From Chrysomallon squamiferum (taxonomy: Eukaryota > Mollusca > Gastropoda > Neomphalida > Peltospiridae), in contig CM022665.1 of NCBI GenBank assembly GCA_012295275.1, positions 38,714,795 through 38,778,794 of the forward strand: a DNA stretch of 64,000 bases. The letters run 5' to 3'. Of the stretch, positions 40,271-53,159 are shown piece by piece. Within the stretch, counting starts at the first letter, position 1. Every line of letters begins with the position of its first letter. Position numbers and translations under genes: made by a program. The notes beneath the pieces were generated by a model, which saw only the letters and a program-made list of their open reading frames with translations, was not told where the DNA came from and searched no databases.

Positions 40271-41380
40271 ACCGTTGTTGTTGTTGTTGTTGCTGTTAAT
40301 ATTTTACGATTACTATTAACAGCATTCATGAATTTGTCTGACTTTTTTGTCAGAAAATGACAGGTTAATAACTTAAGGATGTGTCTATTATTGGTTGTCT
40401 CCCTTTTGTTGATTAACAATAAAGCAAACCCTTATACTATTAGTGAAACAATCACTGCCTGAACTTGACTGATATATGTTGTAAATTATAATATATGGCC
40501 TAGCGCTGCCTGTATCTTTCATAGGTACTATATGTGATATAATAATTCATTTTATTCTTGTGTTTTGTGACTGAATTTATAATAAATGGGTGTGAAATTT
40601 ATAATAAATACTCAAAATAGTAAATGTGTTGTTATTTGTTAATTGTTAATTGTTAGTTGCTTAATTATTCCCTGATGCTGACTGTGTAAACATGGTTGCA
40701 TGTTAGGTAGAAGGCAAACGATTAGCACTTCATTCAGCATGCCTGTGTTGTTATAAGATGTGTGACAAATGGGATGTGTAATAAATGGGAGGATGTCATA
40801 TTATTAGTCATAAATCTATTTATATAACTGCACACGTATACCAAACTGATTTCGGATTGGCACTGTCCAGAAACAGATGTTACATTATTTAATCATGATA
40901 GCTTCATCAAAACAGCCGCCTAGTTTGGTGACAAATTTTGCAAATTATATGCTATTTTTCTTTCTGTATTTGATTTTAATATAATATGTTGGAATAAAGT
41001 CGTAATATATCGACAGTCTATGTGGATTGTTTGGGGTTTTTAAATTTATAATTTGTTGTTGTTGTTGTTGTTGTTTTAGTTTTTATTTGACCTTTGAAGG
41101 CGTACTTGGCTTATGTCAGATTGCCACAGGCAGCACATTAATCCACACTCAAACCCATACATGCAAAACCTACCGCAGTCAACGTTTTTTGCTTTTTTTT
41201 TTTTTTTTTTTTCTCTAATGACTGTACTTTTTCTGCTCGTTACGCTGACTGTGATGAGTGTACTTAGACAGTTAGGTCACGATCGTAGTCCTCGTTGAAA
41301 ACCAGTTATGCATTTAACTCACTGTAATTTGTTTTGAGTATTCCAATTCCAAACTTAATATCTTGCCCACATTCAGGCTC
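39570..41380. other. AT-rich spacer
   Basis: Contains an AAAT stretch (about 40130-40165), a TTA tract (40219-40268) followed by TTG units, and a T-rich run near 41190-41212. Unique sequence between them shows no gene. Confidence 0.65.
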
Positions 41381-41399
41381 AGCATCGTTCAGCAGTCGC

Positions 41400-41780
41400 T
41401 GAAGAAGATATTGTTCTAACATTAACATTAAACGAAAGCATCTTACATCACATAAACAGGCTGGAACTTTAAGGCAAGGGAGTTAATTGAAATCCAATTT
41501 GCAATCCATTGGATAAATGACTTAGAGTAAAACCTTTTAGCTCCCGGCCTCATTTGATTGAAGTTCAATGACTGTAACTGTGGATTGGTTCCCGCTTTTG
41601 TACGCTCTGTTGGCATTAAATATCGTAAAGTTGGCTTATAAAGCTGATGGTAATTGTTTGAAAGCAGTCGCTGTTTTCAGCTGGAAAGCCAGTTAGCGAT
41701 TTCCATGATGGACACTGTGTGTCTGTCCATTTTTCATTTACAGCTAATATGAGAGAGTCGGTTAATCTTTAAGACACGCA
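41400..41780. promoter_or_regulatory. Candidate conserved non-coding island
   Basis: About 380 bases with no microsatellite, balanced composition and several TAAT/ATTA and CCAAT-like motifs (for example ttaattgaaatccaatttgc near 41482 and attggataaatgac near 41508). It is not open for any length in any frame. The regulatory role is inferred from composition alone. Confidence 0.25.
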
Positions 41781-42198
41781 TTAACAAATAAATTATCCAA
41801 ACACACACCATAGCACGCAGTTTATTGTTAAATGTCTTCAGTGTTTTTCTGTTATAAAATTACAATACACTATACGGCTTTGAAAGTTGTGTTTTTATTA
41901 TTGAAACAAGGTTCCGGGGCATTTAGATCAAACGTTATTCTGTAGAATGGCAAACTAATAAGAAGAAATCGTTAGCAAGAATTAGTAACGTGCTTACATC
42001 AAATGAAGGTTCAAGCACTTGGGCTATTAAATCGACAAGAATATTGCAATTCAAAGAAACAGAGGAATAGACAAAGAGCAAGAAACAAAATAGACATAGA
42101 TGTAGATGTATGCAGATACACAAAAAGGAACAACAACAAAAAGGAGAATTATATGAAATATGCATAAATTTGTATTTAAGGATATGTATGCGAGCGAT

Positions 42199-42199
<1 letters not shown>

Positions 42200-42250
<51 letters not shown>
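42200..42250. repeat. (TG)n microsatellite
   Basis: A perfect TG tract of about 50 bases. The open frames over it are His-Thr or Val-Cys repeats and are not genes. Confidence 0.9.
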
Positions 42251-42252
<2 letters not shown>

Positions 42253-42646
42253 ATATATGGCATTCAAATTAAAACAGAAGAATACTCATGTTTGGAATCC
42301 TTAGTCAATGAGATAGTTATACATTTTACGACATAATAATAATAATAATAATAATAATATATTATTACAATTATTATTATTATTATTATTATATATTATT
42401 ATTATTATTATCATTGTTATGAGACAGTTAATAGTACTACTACTGCTACTGCTGCTGCTATTACTACTACTACTACTGCCATTTCTACTACTACAACTAA
42501 TAATAATTATTATAATAACAACAAATAACTTAGGTTTTGTTTTCATTTTTTCTTGAAAAAAAAAAAAAAAGATGAATAAAAACAAAACAAAATTAAAAAA
42601 GTAGGTTTTTAAAACAATTATAACTACTACTACTGCTGCTATTAAA

Positions 42647-42677
<31 letters not shown>

Positions 42678-42965
42678 TTGCCCATTTTGTAATGTATTCG
42701 GCAATGATTTCGTAATGAAAGAAATATTTTAAAATGTCACTATCGAATGAATATGTACAAGATTTTCTTTAGAATAATTATCTGAAATATAAAGAGAGAG
42801 AGAAAAAAAAAAGAATGAAGAAAAAAGTAAAAAGTAAAATGCGTAATTTATATTAAATTTTAACAGCACGTGCATAAATTCAACATCAATTTCACATTAC
42901 TCTGATCAAAGACATAAATGATTTTATGTACTTATCGTCTAAAACATTAACTTAAAAAAAAAAAA

Positions 42966-43003
<38 letters not shown>

Positions 43004-43089
43004 AATTAAAAAAAAGTAAATTCGAAACTAATTCCATCTTTTGTTTCTGTTTATTCTGTCGTAAGAACAAACTTTACAAACAAAACCGA

Positions 43090-43620
43090 CGACCCACTTA
43101 AGATGACTCGCTGCACGTGCATGTTAGCGAACCGACCGGAAATGCATGCCGTGTTCCTGGCACGAGACAGTACGATTTATCTCTCGACTGTTCGCTGGCG
43201 TGAATCGACGCGTAGGGCAATTAAACCCAGGTTCGGAACCGAAATGGAATCTTTGTTCTTGTTTTCTCTGAATATATTTATGGATGTTTGAAAACATACT
43301 GTTGCATTTATACCTGTCAGCACATTTCCTGTCGGTATGTATCGAGACACATACAGCCTCCGTCGCCATTGTCACGGATAACTCAGCTCCACGATAACTC
43401 GTGTACCGGATCTAACATTAAGGAAGCGCCGCTTCTGTCATTAATAAATCGATCGCGCCAATACATAATCTTTTGTATTGCCGGTTCGGGATTTCTCTGA
43501 CATTTTGTATGCGTTTTAATGATCAATACACGTTAAATGCTTCGCTTCTTTTCTATGAAAAATCTCTTTGACAGCTAAACGTTCGTGGCACGGGGAGCAA
43601 AGTTGACGATACAGAATCAA
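43090..43620. promoter_or_regulatory. Candidate conserved non-coding island, GC- and CpG-rich
   Basis: About 530 unique bases with many CpG, bounded by poly-A tracts at about 42971-42999 and 43680-43704. It contains a cattaataaatcgatcgcg block (near 43438), which combines TAAT and ATCGAT motifs. Short open frames exist on both strands (62 and 83 codons) but match nothing I know. It could be an enhancer or a CpG-rich element. Confidence 0.25.
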
Positions 43621-43679
43621 AGATTACATATTAACTGACAATATTTTATCAATGTCCTTTATGTCCGTAAAGCAAGGGG

Positions 43680-43858
43680 AAAAAAAAAAAAAAAAAAAAA
43701 AAAAGATGCAGAGAGTTATAAATGGATTTTAAGAACTCTAGCTAGTTCAATACGTCAATAGCATGATGGCCTTATACATTTAAAAAAAAAAAAAAAAAAA
43801 ATTATATTTTTAGTTATTATCTTATTATATGAAAATAATGAATTCTATAGTGTAATAA

Positions 43859-43906
<48 letters not shown>

Positions 43907-44112
43907 GTAATTATTATTATTATTATGTTTTTCATTATTTTTTATTTTTAATTATTTGAAAAAACAATCGTTATGAAAAATGTATTGCTGTAGAATACGG
44001 AGCAGGAAAAGGACTGTGCATTAAAATGAACAAATATCCAACCTTTTTTCTAAAATATAAAAATAAAAAAGTTAATTTATAAAAAGACAAAATAAAACCA
44101 ACACAAAACAAC

Positions 44113-44144
<32 letters not shown>

Positions 44145-44189
44145 TAATAATCTTATTAAAAGATAAGGAATATTTATTTATTTATAAAT

Positions 44190-44224
<35 letters not shown>

Positions 44225-44531
44225 TTTTCTTCTAAATATTAAAATTTTATGTTTACGCTCCATAAATAAGTTGGACAACTGTTGGTTTGACTTGAAAACT
44301 TAAAATGTTTTAGTTAAAAAAATAAATACAATGATAATTATGTTGAAGAGCTTTTATATGAAAATATTTTTATTAGAAGATGTCTAAATTTCTACTGATT
44401 TCACAGACTAAATAACTAAATCAAACGACAACAAAACTTGGAGTTTTCACAAGACACTAGTCTATTACTAAATAAAAAAGAAATATAAACTTAAAAATCT
44501 CAGGAATATATACACATCCGCACACACACAC

Positions 44532-44568
<37 letters not shown>

Positions 44569-44570
44569 CG
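43680..44570. repeat. Cluster of A-rich, TTA, TTTA and TA tracts
   Basis: Poly-A at 43680-43704, about 43783-43800 and 44114-44141; TTA at about 43861-43925; TTTA at about 44172-44226; TA at about 44535-44567. No gene. Confidence 0.9.
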
Positions 44571-44713
44571 TAAGTTTTTATTATATTGCTCATAGCTTGT
44601 AAAAGTCAATATTTAAGCTAAAGTTTGTTGTATATCCATATATTAATTTTTCTCTTTCTTTCTTCTTTCATATTCTTCTTCACGACTGCATGGCAAATGA
44701 ATCTTAAGTCTGT

Positions 44714-44904
44714 TTTCATTTTGCGAGTAGTCAGCGAAGGACTGAACATCCAGCCTCTTGATGTCCTCTGTACACGAGTACGCTTAAGACGTGCTCCTCC
44801 AGTATACACTCCAGTTGGAGAGACACTTGCTAATACGGTTTGCCTGAGGTCGTATTTGTTTAACGGTTCTTATGTGAGACAACGGTTGAATGACTAATGG
44901 ATTA
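44714..44904 (+). repeat. Left arm of a 191-base inverted duplication (coding-like)
   Basis: About 95 percent identical to the reverse complement of 45917-46107. In the plus direction it reads as protein, with segments GLNIQPLDVLCTRVRLRR and APPVYTPVGETLANT, and stops at TGA/TAA after NGSYVRQ. The differences between arms include several silent or conservative codon changes. Upstream of 44714 the similarity decays quickly. Confidence 0.85.
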
Positions 44905-45180
44905 AGGATCTGCGAGGATAACTTCAACAGAACATCAGCAGAACAACAAGAATTAATATTTATTAAGTAAGGTCTGCATTGATTAAGATAGTGAACAATT
45001 TAAGATTTTGTTTATTTAAATTAGAAGTAATTCTGAAGAGTTTCAGATTTGTTGTCCATCATTGGTCCTTTTAGAATCCATACGTGCTTACTTTCCATGG
45101 AAAGGCATCAATGTTTTTTTTTTTTTCATATCATTTTTAGATGTGTACACATATACCCCCCAAAAATCATCTGTCGACAC

Positions 45181-45184
45181 ATAT

Positions 45185-45243
<59 letters not shown>

Positions 45244-45252
45244 TTTACTTAT
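45181..45252. repeat. (TTTA)n-(CTTA)n compound microsatellite
   Basis: About eight TTTA units run straight into CTTA units, inside the 1 kb spacer between the inverted arms. Confidence 0.9.
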
Positions 45253-45916
45253 TAATTTTTTAATAGCTGTTGGAGCATTGGTTTTTAATTAATTCACATC
45301 TTTTATTTAGTATTGTTTTAGTATGGTCGTGGAGATTATGACGATGATGTCATTTTTCGATTTAGTAATCTTTTCATTTTTTTCTTCTAACTTGTTGACA
45401 AAAGGTTATAAACGTAGTATTGCACAGAACAGTCGGTGCTTGTGTTAACTTAAAACTGTACAAATAATAAATAATGAAATATTGATAGGATTTCGTTTTC
45501 TGAAATATTTAGTTATTAGCCTTTCTGTGGCAAGAATTGATTTTTCTGAGTTTTCGAAGTAGTTCAAATATTAAAAGTGTTTACTTGGGTATGAAAAACA
45601 CTGTAACAGAAAAGCATGTACTTAAAGGAATGTTAAGAAATTAAGATCCTCGGATTTGACAGTTATTACGGTTCATGTATGTTCTGTCTGTCTGCCAGTC
45701 TCTGTCTTTCTTTCTGATTTCTCTTTCCTCTTTTCTTGTTATTTATCCTATAATCATGATTTCTATCTTAACAGTTATTGTCATTATCATAATTTTGTTC
45801 TATATAATCACCATCACCATGATTATCATTTTCTTCTTCACAACCATAATCACATTCATTTATTTCATGTATAGCTAATGTATTGCTCTTTCAATCTGTA
45901 TATGTTTCCAGCTATT

Positions 45917-46107
45917 TAATCCATTAAACAGCCAGCCCTTGTCTCACATAAGAACCGTTAAACAAATACGACCTCGGGCAAACCGTATTAGCAAGTGTCT
46001 CTCCAACTGGAGTGTATACTGGAGGAGCACGTCTTAGGCGTACTCGTGTACAGAGGACATCAAGAGGCTGGATGTTCAGTCCTTCGTTAACTACTCGCAA
46101 AATGAAA
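45917..46107 (-). repeat. Right arm of the 191-base inverted duplication
   Basis: Reverse-complement partner of 44714-44904, with 1,012 bases between the arms. In this arm the open frame continues outwards (to 46190), so this is the longer copy and the left arm is a truncated one. Confidence 0.85.
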
Positions 46108-46430
46108 GCCTGTTGACGATTCATAGCACTTGTCTCTGTGGTAATTAACTCAGGTGGAACAGCCATCAAGCCACGCCATGAGTGATCCACTATGTTGACT
46201 TAAGACCATATCGGCTGTTCATCGATCTTATAATCGCCGTATCTCTTACATGGGCAGCAGTAGTCGACATACACCATTCACGCACAACTTTATTTGTGCA
46301 TCCGATTTAAAGGCAAATCTAAAAGCTTCGAAAATATGATACGATCAGACAGATTTCCTGTCGGTGGTTCAACCGGATGTGGCGCCATTTGCAATCCTTC
46401 TGTCGTATTTGGCCAATCGAATAAAGAATT
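45924..46430 (-). pseudogene. Decayed coding remnant, unknown protein, possibly from a virus or mobile element
   Basis: Three minus-strand frame blocks follow one another: about 46448-46299, 46297-46205 and 46190-45924. Each looks coding (balanced residues, GC above the flanks). They are in different frames or broken by a stop, which suggests one gene cut by at least two frameshifts. Short examples are HPVEPPTGNLSDRI and WRGLMAVPPELITT. I cannot name the family. Its presence twice in inverted orientation points to an inserted element more than a host gene. Confidence 0.4.
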
Positions 46431-46529
46431 TGCTGAATCCATTTGGCTTATATCCACATTTATCGCACTAACATCCGGTGTTTACTTAGAACGTATGACA
46501 ATACCATTATTTCTAGATAGGTAGACTAC

Positions 46530-47740
46530 TGTAAATAGCTGGACGTGACATTGGGCGATTTGTCAAAAATTATCTGGACATTAATTCTTTCTGTTTTCTA
46601 TCGATCTTGTACTTTTTTCCATGAATACAATCGCGTCCAATTAAATTTCAGTTGCCAATGACACTGAATGAAAAGAATTCACAGATACTTTGCAGAATTA
46701 AAGGTAAATATATGCTTAAAACATACACACACAAAATAGAAGTAAAAAAAAAATGAAAAAAAGAAGAAGAAAAGAACTGAAACAGAGAACATAATTTGAA
46801 AGTTTTTATCGTATCAGATTCTTTCTGCTGGAAAATAGTTTGCTGTGGTCAATATATTTATTTATATTTATTTTATATTTATGATTAGTAAGCCATTTAT
46901 TTACCTGGCTAGTCAGGTAAATTTACTTTAGCAAGGAAGAATCTGATTCCTTCCATTAACGCATTTAGTGAAATAATAAAGTACTAAGATTTAACCTTGA
47001 GGTAGACATAACTGGTTACTTTCACAAGGTGTGTATATCACCTTTTAGTTTTTGTTTATCAAAATCAATATGTTTAATATCTAAATTATAAAAATGTTTA
47101 ACTGCTCAAAGCTACATCACTTAGTATCTGAAAGTCTTTTCTCGGTTCTTACGTTTAAAATATCAAAGCTTACCCTTACTAATTTTTCAACAGTTTGATC
47201 AATTACGGTATTGTGTTAATATCTAAAAGAAGATGTAACAGTGTATTCAAAAGATAAATCAGAAATAATGGCAGTAGCACACACATTTTATAACAGATGC
47301 TTCATACTTTAACTTGTTCATGAAAATATACTTGTTTATCATACAAAGACAAAATTTTTCTTATGAAAATTGTTTGTTAATTTGTGTATATGCACAGGGA
47401 AGGGTGGTTGGATAGATAAATGATTGTGCTTAGGCTATCTGTGGATTAAGAAATAACTTAGTGATCAGAGCTGAGGAGTGCCTCGTGTTAGATCGCAGGC
47501 CAATTTCCCATTATTAATATTGGTCCTGAACTGTGTGTATAACGCCACATAACTGCAGATTAATAATATCTTGAGACTGTCTCTAAATAAAACATTTCAT
47601 CTTATCTTCTTTCTTAAGGTTGTTTTTTATTGCTGTTTTTTTTTTTCTCAAAATAAATTAAGCGAATTCAAAGCAGTTGTTATCTATAATATCAGCAACA
47701 TAAAAACACGACAATAAAAACAAAATCTGAAATATCGACG
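46530..47740. other. Unique AT-rich spacer
   Basis: Few microsatellites and no open frame of note. I see nothing to annotate. Confidence 0.6.
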
Positions 47741-48160
47741 TGTCATTCTAACTCTGCGAGCATTACCGTTTCTTTCGCAGGTAGATTTTAGCACCTATAG
47801 ATAGCAAAATCCTAATGGATTCTTTCACGAGCGACGCAATGCTTCCATTCAAAACATGCTTAACTCTCAGATTTTCTTCGCATTTTAAAACCAAAGCCAT
47901 TTAACAACCTTTAATGGCACCGCTTTTGTTTCCAGTTTTTAAAAAGAAATTTTTGCTCATAGCTTTAAACCGCGAAAACAAAATCGCTGTGTTATCTTTG
48001 TTTTGGGGAAATAAGACATTATCGAATGCCTGCACAATGGATTTTCACAGCCCATTAGTCCATTCTTTGCCGTGCCATCATTAATGGCTCTCAGAAAACA
48101 ATCTCTAAGTACGAAGCTCTTACTCGCCAATAGTCCAAACCACTATTTTTGAAGTTTTTT
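47740..48160. promoter_or_regulatory. Candidate conserved non-coding island
   Basis: About 420 unique bases with homeodomain-like sites (catttaacaacctttaatgg near 47899, atcattaatggctctc near 48078) and no long open frame. It ends just before a TC tract at 48192. The regulatory role is an inference. Confidence 0.28.
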
Positions 48161-48189
48161 AAAGACAAGACATAAAGACGTTTTTCAGC

Positions 48190-48191
<2 letters not shown>

Positions 48192-48284
<93 letters not shown>
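48192..48284. repeat. (TC)n microsatellite
   Basis: A near-perfect TC tract of about 93 bases. Confidence 0.95.
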
Positions 48285-48288
<4 letters not shown>

Positions 48289-48942
48289 ATCAACAGTACT
48301 GGTGGCATAAGAAAAATACTTGGAAATAAAATATGTTGTTCAAATTAAGTTTTTCTTTCTAATAAGTTAATAGATAAGATACAAGAGACGAATCTCCTGC
48401 ACAGTCTTTTTTGGATTAGGATATTAAGATTTTTCTTATGTTTTGTCGGTTTTTTTTGTTGTTGTTTTATTTTCATTTTCAAATTTTCTTCGTTTGTTTC
48501 AAAATCTGTTTAGTGAATCCACTTGATAATCTTTTTTTTTTTTTAGACAATTTTGTTTCTTATTCATTATTTTCTTTTCTTATTGCTTTCTCTATTTGGT
48601 CTTTCATTTGTTTCTTCATTTTCTTCTTCTTTTATTTTAATTTTTTGATCTTCTTGTTTGTATTTTTTCTGTTTTTTATTTGACTACATCTGTTAATGAA
48701 CTGATGCATCGTTGATCACACGAGTGTATGATCGTAAGTATTAATACAACAATTAGAATAAATCTAAAATAACTTCACAAAATAACGTTATTGGTCAGGA
48801 ACTAGAAGAAAAGAATCAATCATTGAAAAGAACGTAACATGTCATTTCGATTAAATATTGAAATACATTCTTTATTTCCAGCAAAGTATAATTACGGTAT
48901 TGCATTTGCAGATCATTATTCTATAAAATTTTAAAGTTTATT

Positions 48943-49167
48943 TATTTATTTATCGATTTATTTGTTTGTTTATTTATTTATTTATTTGTTTGTTTGTTTG
49001 TTTGTTTGTTTGTTTGTTTGTTTGTTTGTTTGTTTGTTTGTTTGTTTGTCTTGTTTTGTTTTGTTTGTGTACTGATTGTGCTTTCAGGTGCTTTTCTTAG
49101 TTTACTTCTTTTCTTCTTCTCACTATGATTATTATTATTATTATTTAAATATTATTATTATTATTAT

Positions 49168-49214
<47 letters not shown>

Positions 49215-49225
49215 ATAGTAATAGT
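48943..49225. repeat. TTTA-TTTG compound tract and TTA-TAG tract
   Basis: TTTA units pass into about 20 TTTG units (48985-49050), then, after a short gap, TTA units pass into about 16 TAG units (49167-49214). The TTTA-to-TTTG order recurs at about 1460, 3577, 17521 and 17701. Confidence 0.9.
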
Positions 49226-49299
49226 AGTAATAGTAGTAGTGCTAGTAGTAGTACTAGTAGAATAAAGAGAAAAAAAGATAGTAAAAACCATTAAGTTAC

Positions 49300-49760
49300 A
49301 GAGGTATAAACACTCCAACTCTCAATCAAATTTGCTTCTGCTGCAGCCTTCGTGTTCAGACGGTTGCGCCACACGTCACGGTAACCCACGAGGTCTGTCT
49401 GACGATCGCGCGCATTGTCTGCTTCATCTGTCAGCACGCGCCTGGTCGCGCCACGGCAATGAAAAACATTCACGCGACCGAGAATCGACCAGTGATTCAA
49501 TTATATGCATAATTAAGCTTCTGGATAACTGATATTCTTAATTCATGCTACTTTGCCTCTTTAGGCAAATTAAAGTGCCCAACAGAATTAACTCGTGAAG
49601 CGATATGCAGGACTCGGGTTTCAGCGTATGATTTTGATGACGTTTTCATGAAGAAATTAGTCTTAATTCAACACCTTTCAGTGAACAAGGTCACGGTTGA
49701 AAGAGACAGGCAAAGGATTTGTCTGATGATTATTCCAGAACGTAGACGAGTGGAGGGATG
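49300..49760. promoter_or_regulatory. Candidate conserved non-coding island, CpG-rich
   Basis: Unique GC-rich sequence with dense CpG at about 49360-49490 followed by a tatatgcataattaagctt block (49501-49519), an octamer- and TAAT-like cluster. Open frames on both strands are about 65 codons and look accidental. Confidence 0.25.
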
Positions 49761-49939
49761 TATAAACAAGTGACTAAATAAATGAATGAATGAATGAATG
49801 AATGAATGATAATTGTGTTTAATGATAACACAATACATTTTACTATTAATAAATTTGAGAACTGAATGAATGAATAGATGTTTGACATCTCATTATATTT
49901 TAATATAAATGGTTATTAAATGTCAGATTTATTTATTTA

Positions 49940-49951
49940 TTTATTTGTTTG

Positions 49952-50000
<49 letters not shown>

Positions 50001-50306
50001 GTTGTTATTATTATTATTATTATATTTAGTTCGTTTTATTTATTTTATTTTTTACTACTTTCGTTTTTTATGACTATTGCGATGGATCATTTTATATTTT
50101 TCTTCCCTGTTATTAAATTTTATAAAAGCCTGTGCTATGTGTAACTAAACATACTATAGGCTTTTATAAACAATGTCACGGGCACTGGTGATAACGGATC
50201 ACGTAATGAAGAAGAAACTAATAAAAGTGAAAGTTATAATGTTTAAGTAAACAAATAGGCTAATAAATTAATTAGCATTATGTCCGTTTTTTATTATATG
50301 CATGCT

Positions 50307-50358
<52 letters not shown>

Positions 50359-50400
50359 TATTTATTTCTTTATTTATTGATTGATTGATTTATGTATTTA
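49940..50400. repeat. TTA tract (about 49957-50010) and (TTTC)n tract (about 50306-50359)
   Basis: Perfect tri- and tetranucleotide tracts with AT-rich unique sequence between. Confidence 0.9.
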
Positions 50401-50935
50401 TTTATGTCTGGTGAAGCTCCTTCTGCAGAAAATATTGATATATCTAATGCACACAAAATATAGATACATATTTATTTACACATACATGCTCCACGGTTTG
50501 TTATCTGAATAGTAAATGAACTAATACTGAAAGGACAATCGAATTAAAAAAGTAGAAAACCAAATAAACGAATATTAGTGCAAGGCTTCAGGTTAAGTGT
50601 AATATAAATTATCCTATACAAAATTATAATCATTATTTAATTTGAGAAATCAAGTTGTTTTTCAAGAATCGAAAGGATCCCATTCAACAATTTTTAAGAA
50701 AAAAGAAAAGAAAAGAAAAAAAACTCATAAAAATAAATGATTCGTTTTCCTTAAGCTCAACCATTGAAGGGATATTTTCAAAGAAAAATCAACTTAAGCA
50801 CTCAAATAGTTTAGAGATACATTAGTGTTTTGAAACAAGTTTTGAAACAGTCAACTCTTGGTATCAATCTTCTAGTTATAGCTTATTGTTCTGGCATCAG
50901 AATTCGTCCAATTCTCGTCCAGATGCACCATACAA

Positions 50936-51400
50936 TCAACGTCTTAATCTGAGAAGGACAATGGCCTGACCACTTGAAAGGTCCGCCAGAATCCCAAATC
51001 GGCAATATTTGGAGGCTAGCTGAAGAAACACCCCCACCGATGTCCATCTTACGTCTTTGTTTGCATTATGTAGCTGAGAACAATGCCAGCAGAAGTTTCG
51101 ACCAGTTCGAGTGCCTACCCTTTTTTTCCCTCTCCGACATGGTCGCCTTTTGTTGCCTGACCTTTCGAACTCGTTTGACGTCTGCAGCGATGGGCTCGGC
51201 GTTGGTTGTGAAGAAGCCAGCATTGGGCAGTTAAGACGATGGAATGAGCCTTTTATAGCTGTCAACGGTGGGTTTGACAAGATGCGGTCCATAATCCTCG
51301 TTACGATTTCAGGTGATAAAACGATATTAGGCGATAAAACGATACACGTCGAAGGTGCGGCCCGCGACGCTGGACCATTGTGAGGAAGCCCATTTATATC
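50936..51400. other. Coding-like island of unknown strand
   Basis: About 450 bases of higher GC with overlapping open frames: minus 51292-50936 (118 codons, a basic middle with NKRRPCRRGKKR) and plus 50974-51234 and 51111-51383 (86 and 90 codons). Not all can be real. I cannot tell which, if any, was translated. A nearby repeated gataaaacgat block sits at 51315-51343. Confidence 0.3.
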
Positions 51401-51642
51401 GAATCACGACATTGTAGACTGGTTGTAATTGATTAAAATATTATTGTCACTTAAGTTAGCTTTAACGAAAAAAAAAAGATAAATTGTGCTGTCAAGAGTC
51501 TATAACAATGCATAATAACATATTTACATAGAAGCCTATGAAACGCCAAATATGACAGCCTCCTTCTTTTTTTTTTGTTATCCATGATAATAATGTCCTC
51601 TTCAAACTTTTCGGATGGTCGCTAAAAGAAGGTGATGACTCT

Positions 51643-51882
51643 TCAGATATTATATACGTTTTGCGCATACAAAGCGTAACCGAAACGGGCGTCTGGCGTC
51701 CACAAATAAATAATCAAGTATTTAGCAGTTGTCCCCCTTGAAGATGTCGCTAACTGCAGCAATATATTAGTTGTACCTAAAGGCACACGTCTAATATCAG
51801 AGCAATACAAAAATGACAAAGAGATTTTGGTACCAAAGGAAACATCTGCCTGCAAGTCATCTGCAGATTTGTTCTGTTATTA
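51643..51882 (-). pseudogene. Coding-like fragment, unknown protein
   Basis: A minus-strand frame open from about 51882 to 51643 with balanced residues (for example ISLSFLYCSDIRRVPLG and TTAKYLIIYLWTPDARFG) and no start that fits a complete small protein. It is probably a fragment of a larger gene or element, perhaps related in origin to the remnants at 44.7-46.4 kb. That link is a guess. Confidence 0.3.
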
Positions 51883-51889
51883 GAGTTTA

Positions 51890-52960
51890 GGTTGTATGAT
51901 TTTCCTGAGTGGCCGATTCAATTTTGTCTCAGTTATGGTAAAATTCCCAGATTATAGCTGTAACATAACATATTGCAAAATGCGTTTTAATTATGGATTT
52001 CAAAATTTGTCATTGCACTTTTAGACACTGTTTGGATGAAGACAGGAATGTATGCAGAATCAGTGGAAATACAAACAAACGAGCACAAACTGTTTTACAG
52101 TTTACATTTAAGTGTATTTTATTTTTATTTAGCTGTATACAAATTATAAATTAAGACACATGTGGTTATCATACAAATTAACAACAACAACAGCAGCAAC
52201 AAGAACAACAACAACAAAACAACAACAACAACAACAACAATAATAATAATAATTTTAATAATAATAATGATAATATGATGGTGATCATGTACGAATAGGA
52301 GGAAAATATAAAATAAAATAATATTATAAACTGATAATATGTTTTTAAGGCAACAACTTTCTAAATTATATTAACGAAAGTTTTTTTTATCTAACAACAG
52401 TTTAACTAATCCAAACAAGCTTATCACTTACCTTTGACAATATACGACATAGTTGACGTGTCCTGTATTACAGTTTTCGTATCAAAGAGATCGCTGTTTA
52501 CGAGAAGCAGTATATCATAATACAATGGCTTAATAAATTTAATCAAAAACTCAGGTTGTTTCTAGGCAAATGCTTCCGCAATAAGCTGATAATGTTCATG
52601 CATGTACCTCTTGTATTTTGTGTCCATTGTTCTACTTTAATATCAGAACACGTAAAACAAACAAACATCAACTGCTACCACTCTCTTTCCTTGTTCTTTA
52701 TCTTTTAAATGTTCAGGAAACCAACGAAAATCACAATGTTATAGCCAGTATTGTAGCCAGCGTGTGTGTGTGTGTGTGAGGGATCATGTGTTTTTTTAAT
52801 ACATGTTTTTAATCGATGAATTTTTGACCGTTAAGTTCTGTTTTTATTTATACACATACATACATTATTCACATATATGCACATTTTCACCTGCAGTAAT
52901 GATCTAGATATTTAATTATTTTATTTGTTTTAATTACCTTTTGTTTGCCTGCAGAGATTT
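51890..52960. other. AT-rich spacer with CAA/AAT tracts
   Basis: A CAA-AAT tract at about 52180-52270, a TG tract at about 52762-52780 and unique AT-rich DNA. No gene. Confidence 0.65.
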
Positions 52961-52965
52961 AGTGA

Positions 52966-53070
<105 letters not shown>

Positions 53071-53159
53071 ACTTTATAATAAGAAAAAGTACATTCATTA
53101 ATTAATACAAATTTTACTCGCACAGTTATGATCGTACCTTTTATCTATAAAATATGTTC

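Noticed and set aside
42051-42304. His-Thr and Val-Cys frames
   Set aside because: They come from the TG/CA microsatellite.
44714-46107. Standard DNA transposon with terminal inverted repeats
   Set aside because: No target-site duplication was seen, the arms look coding, the right copy continues outwards, and the spacer holds no transposase. Kept only as an inverted duplication.
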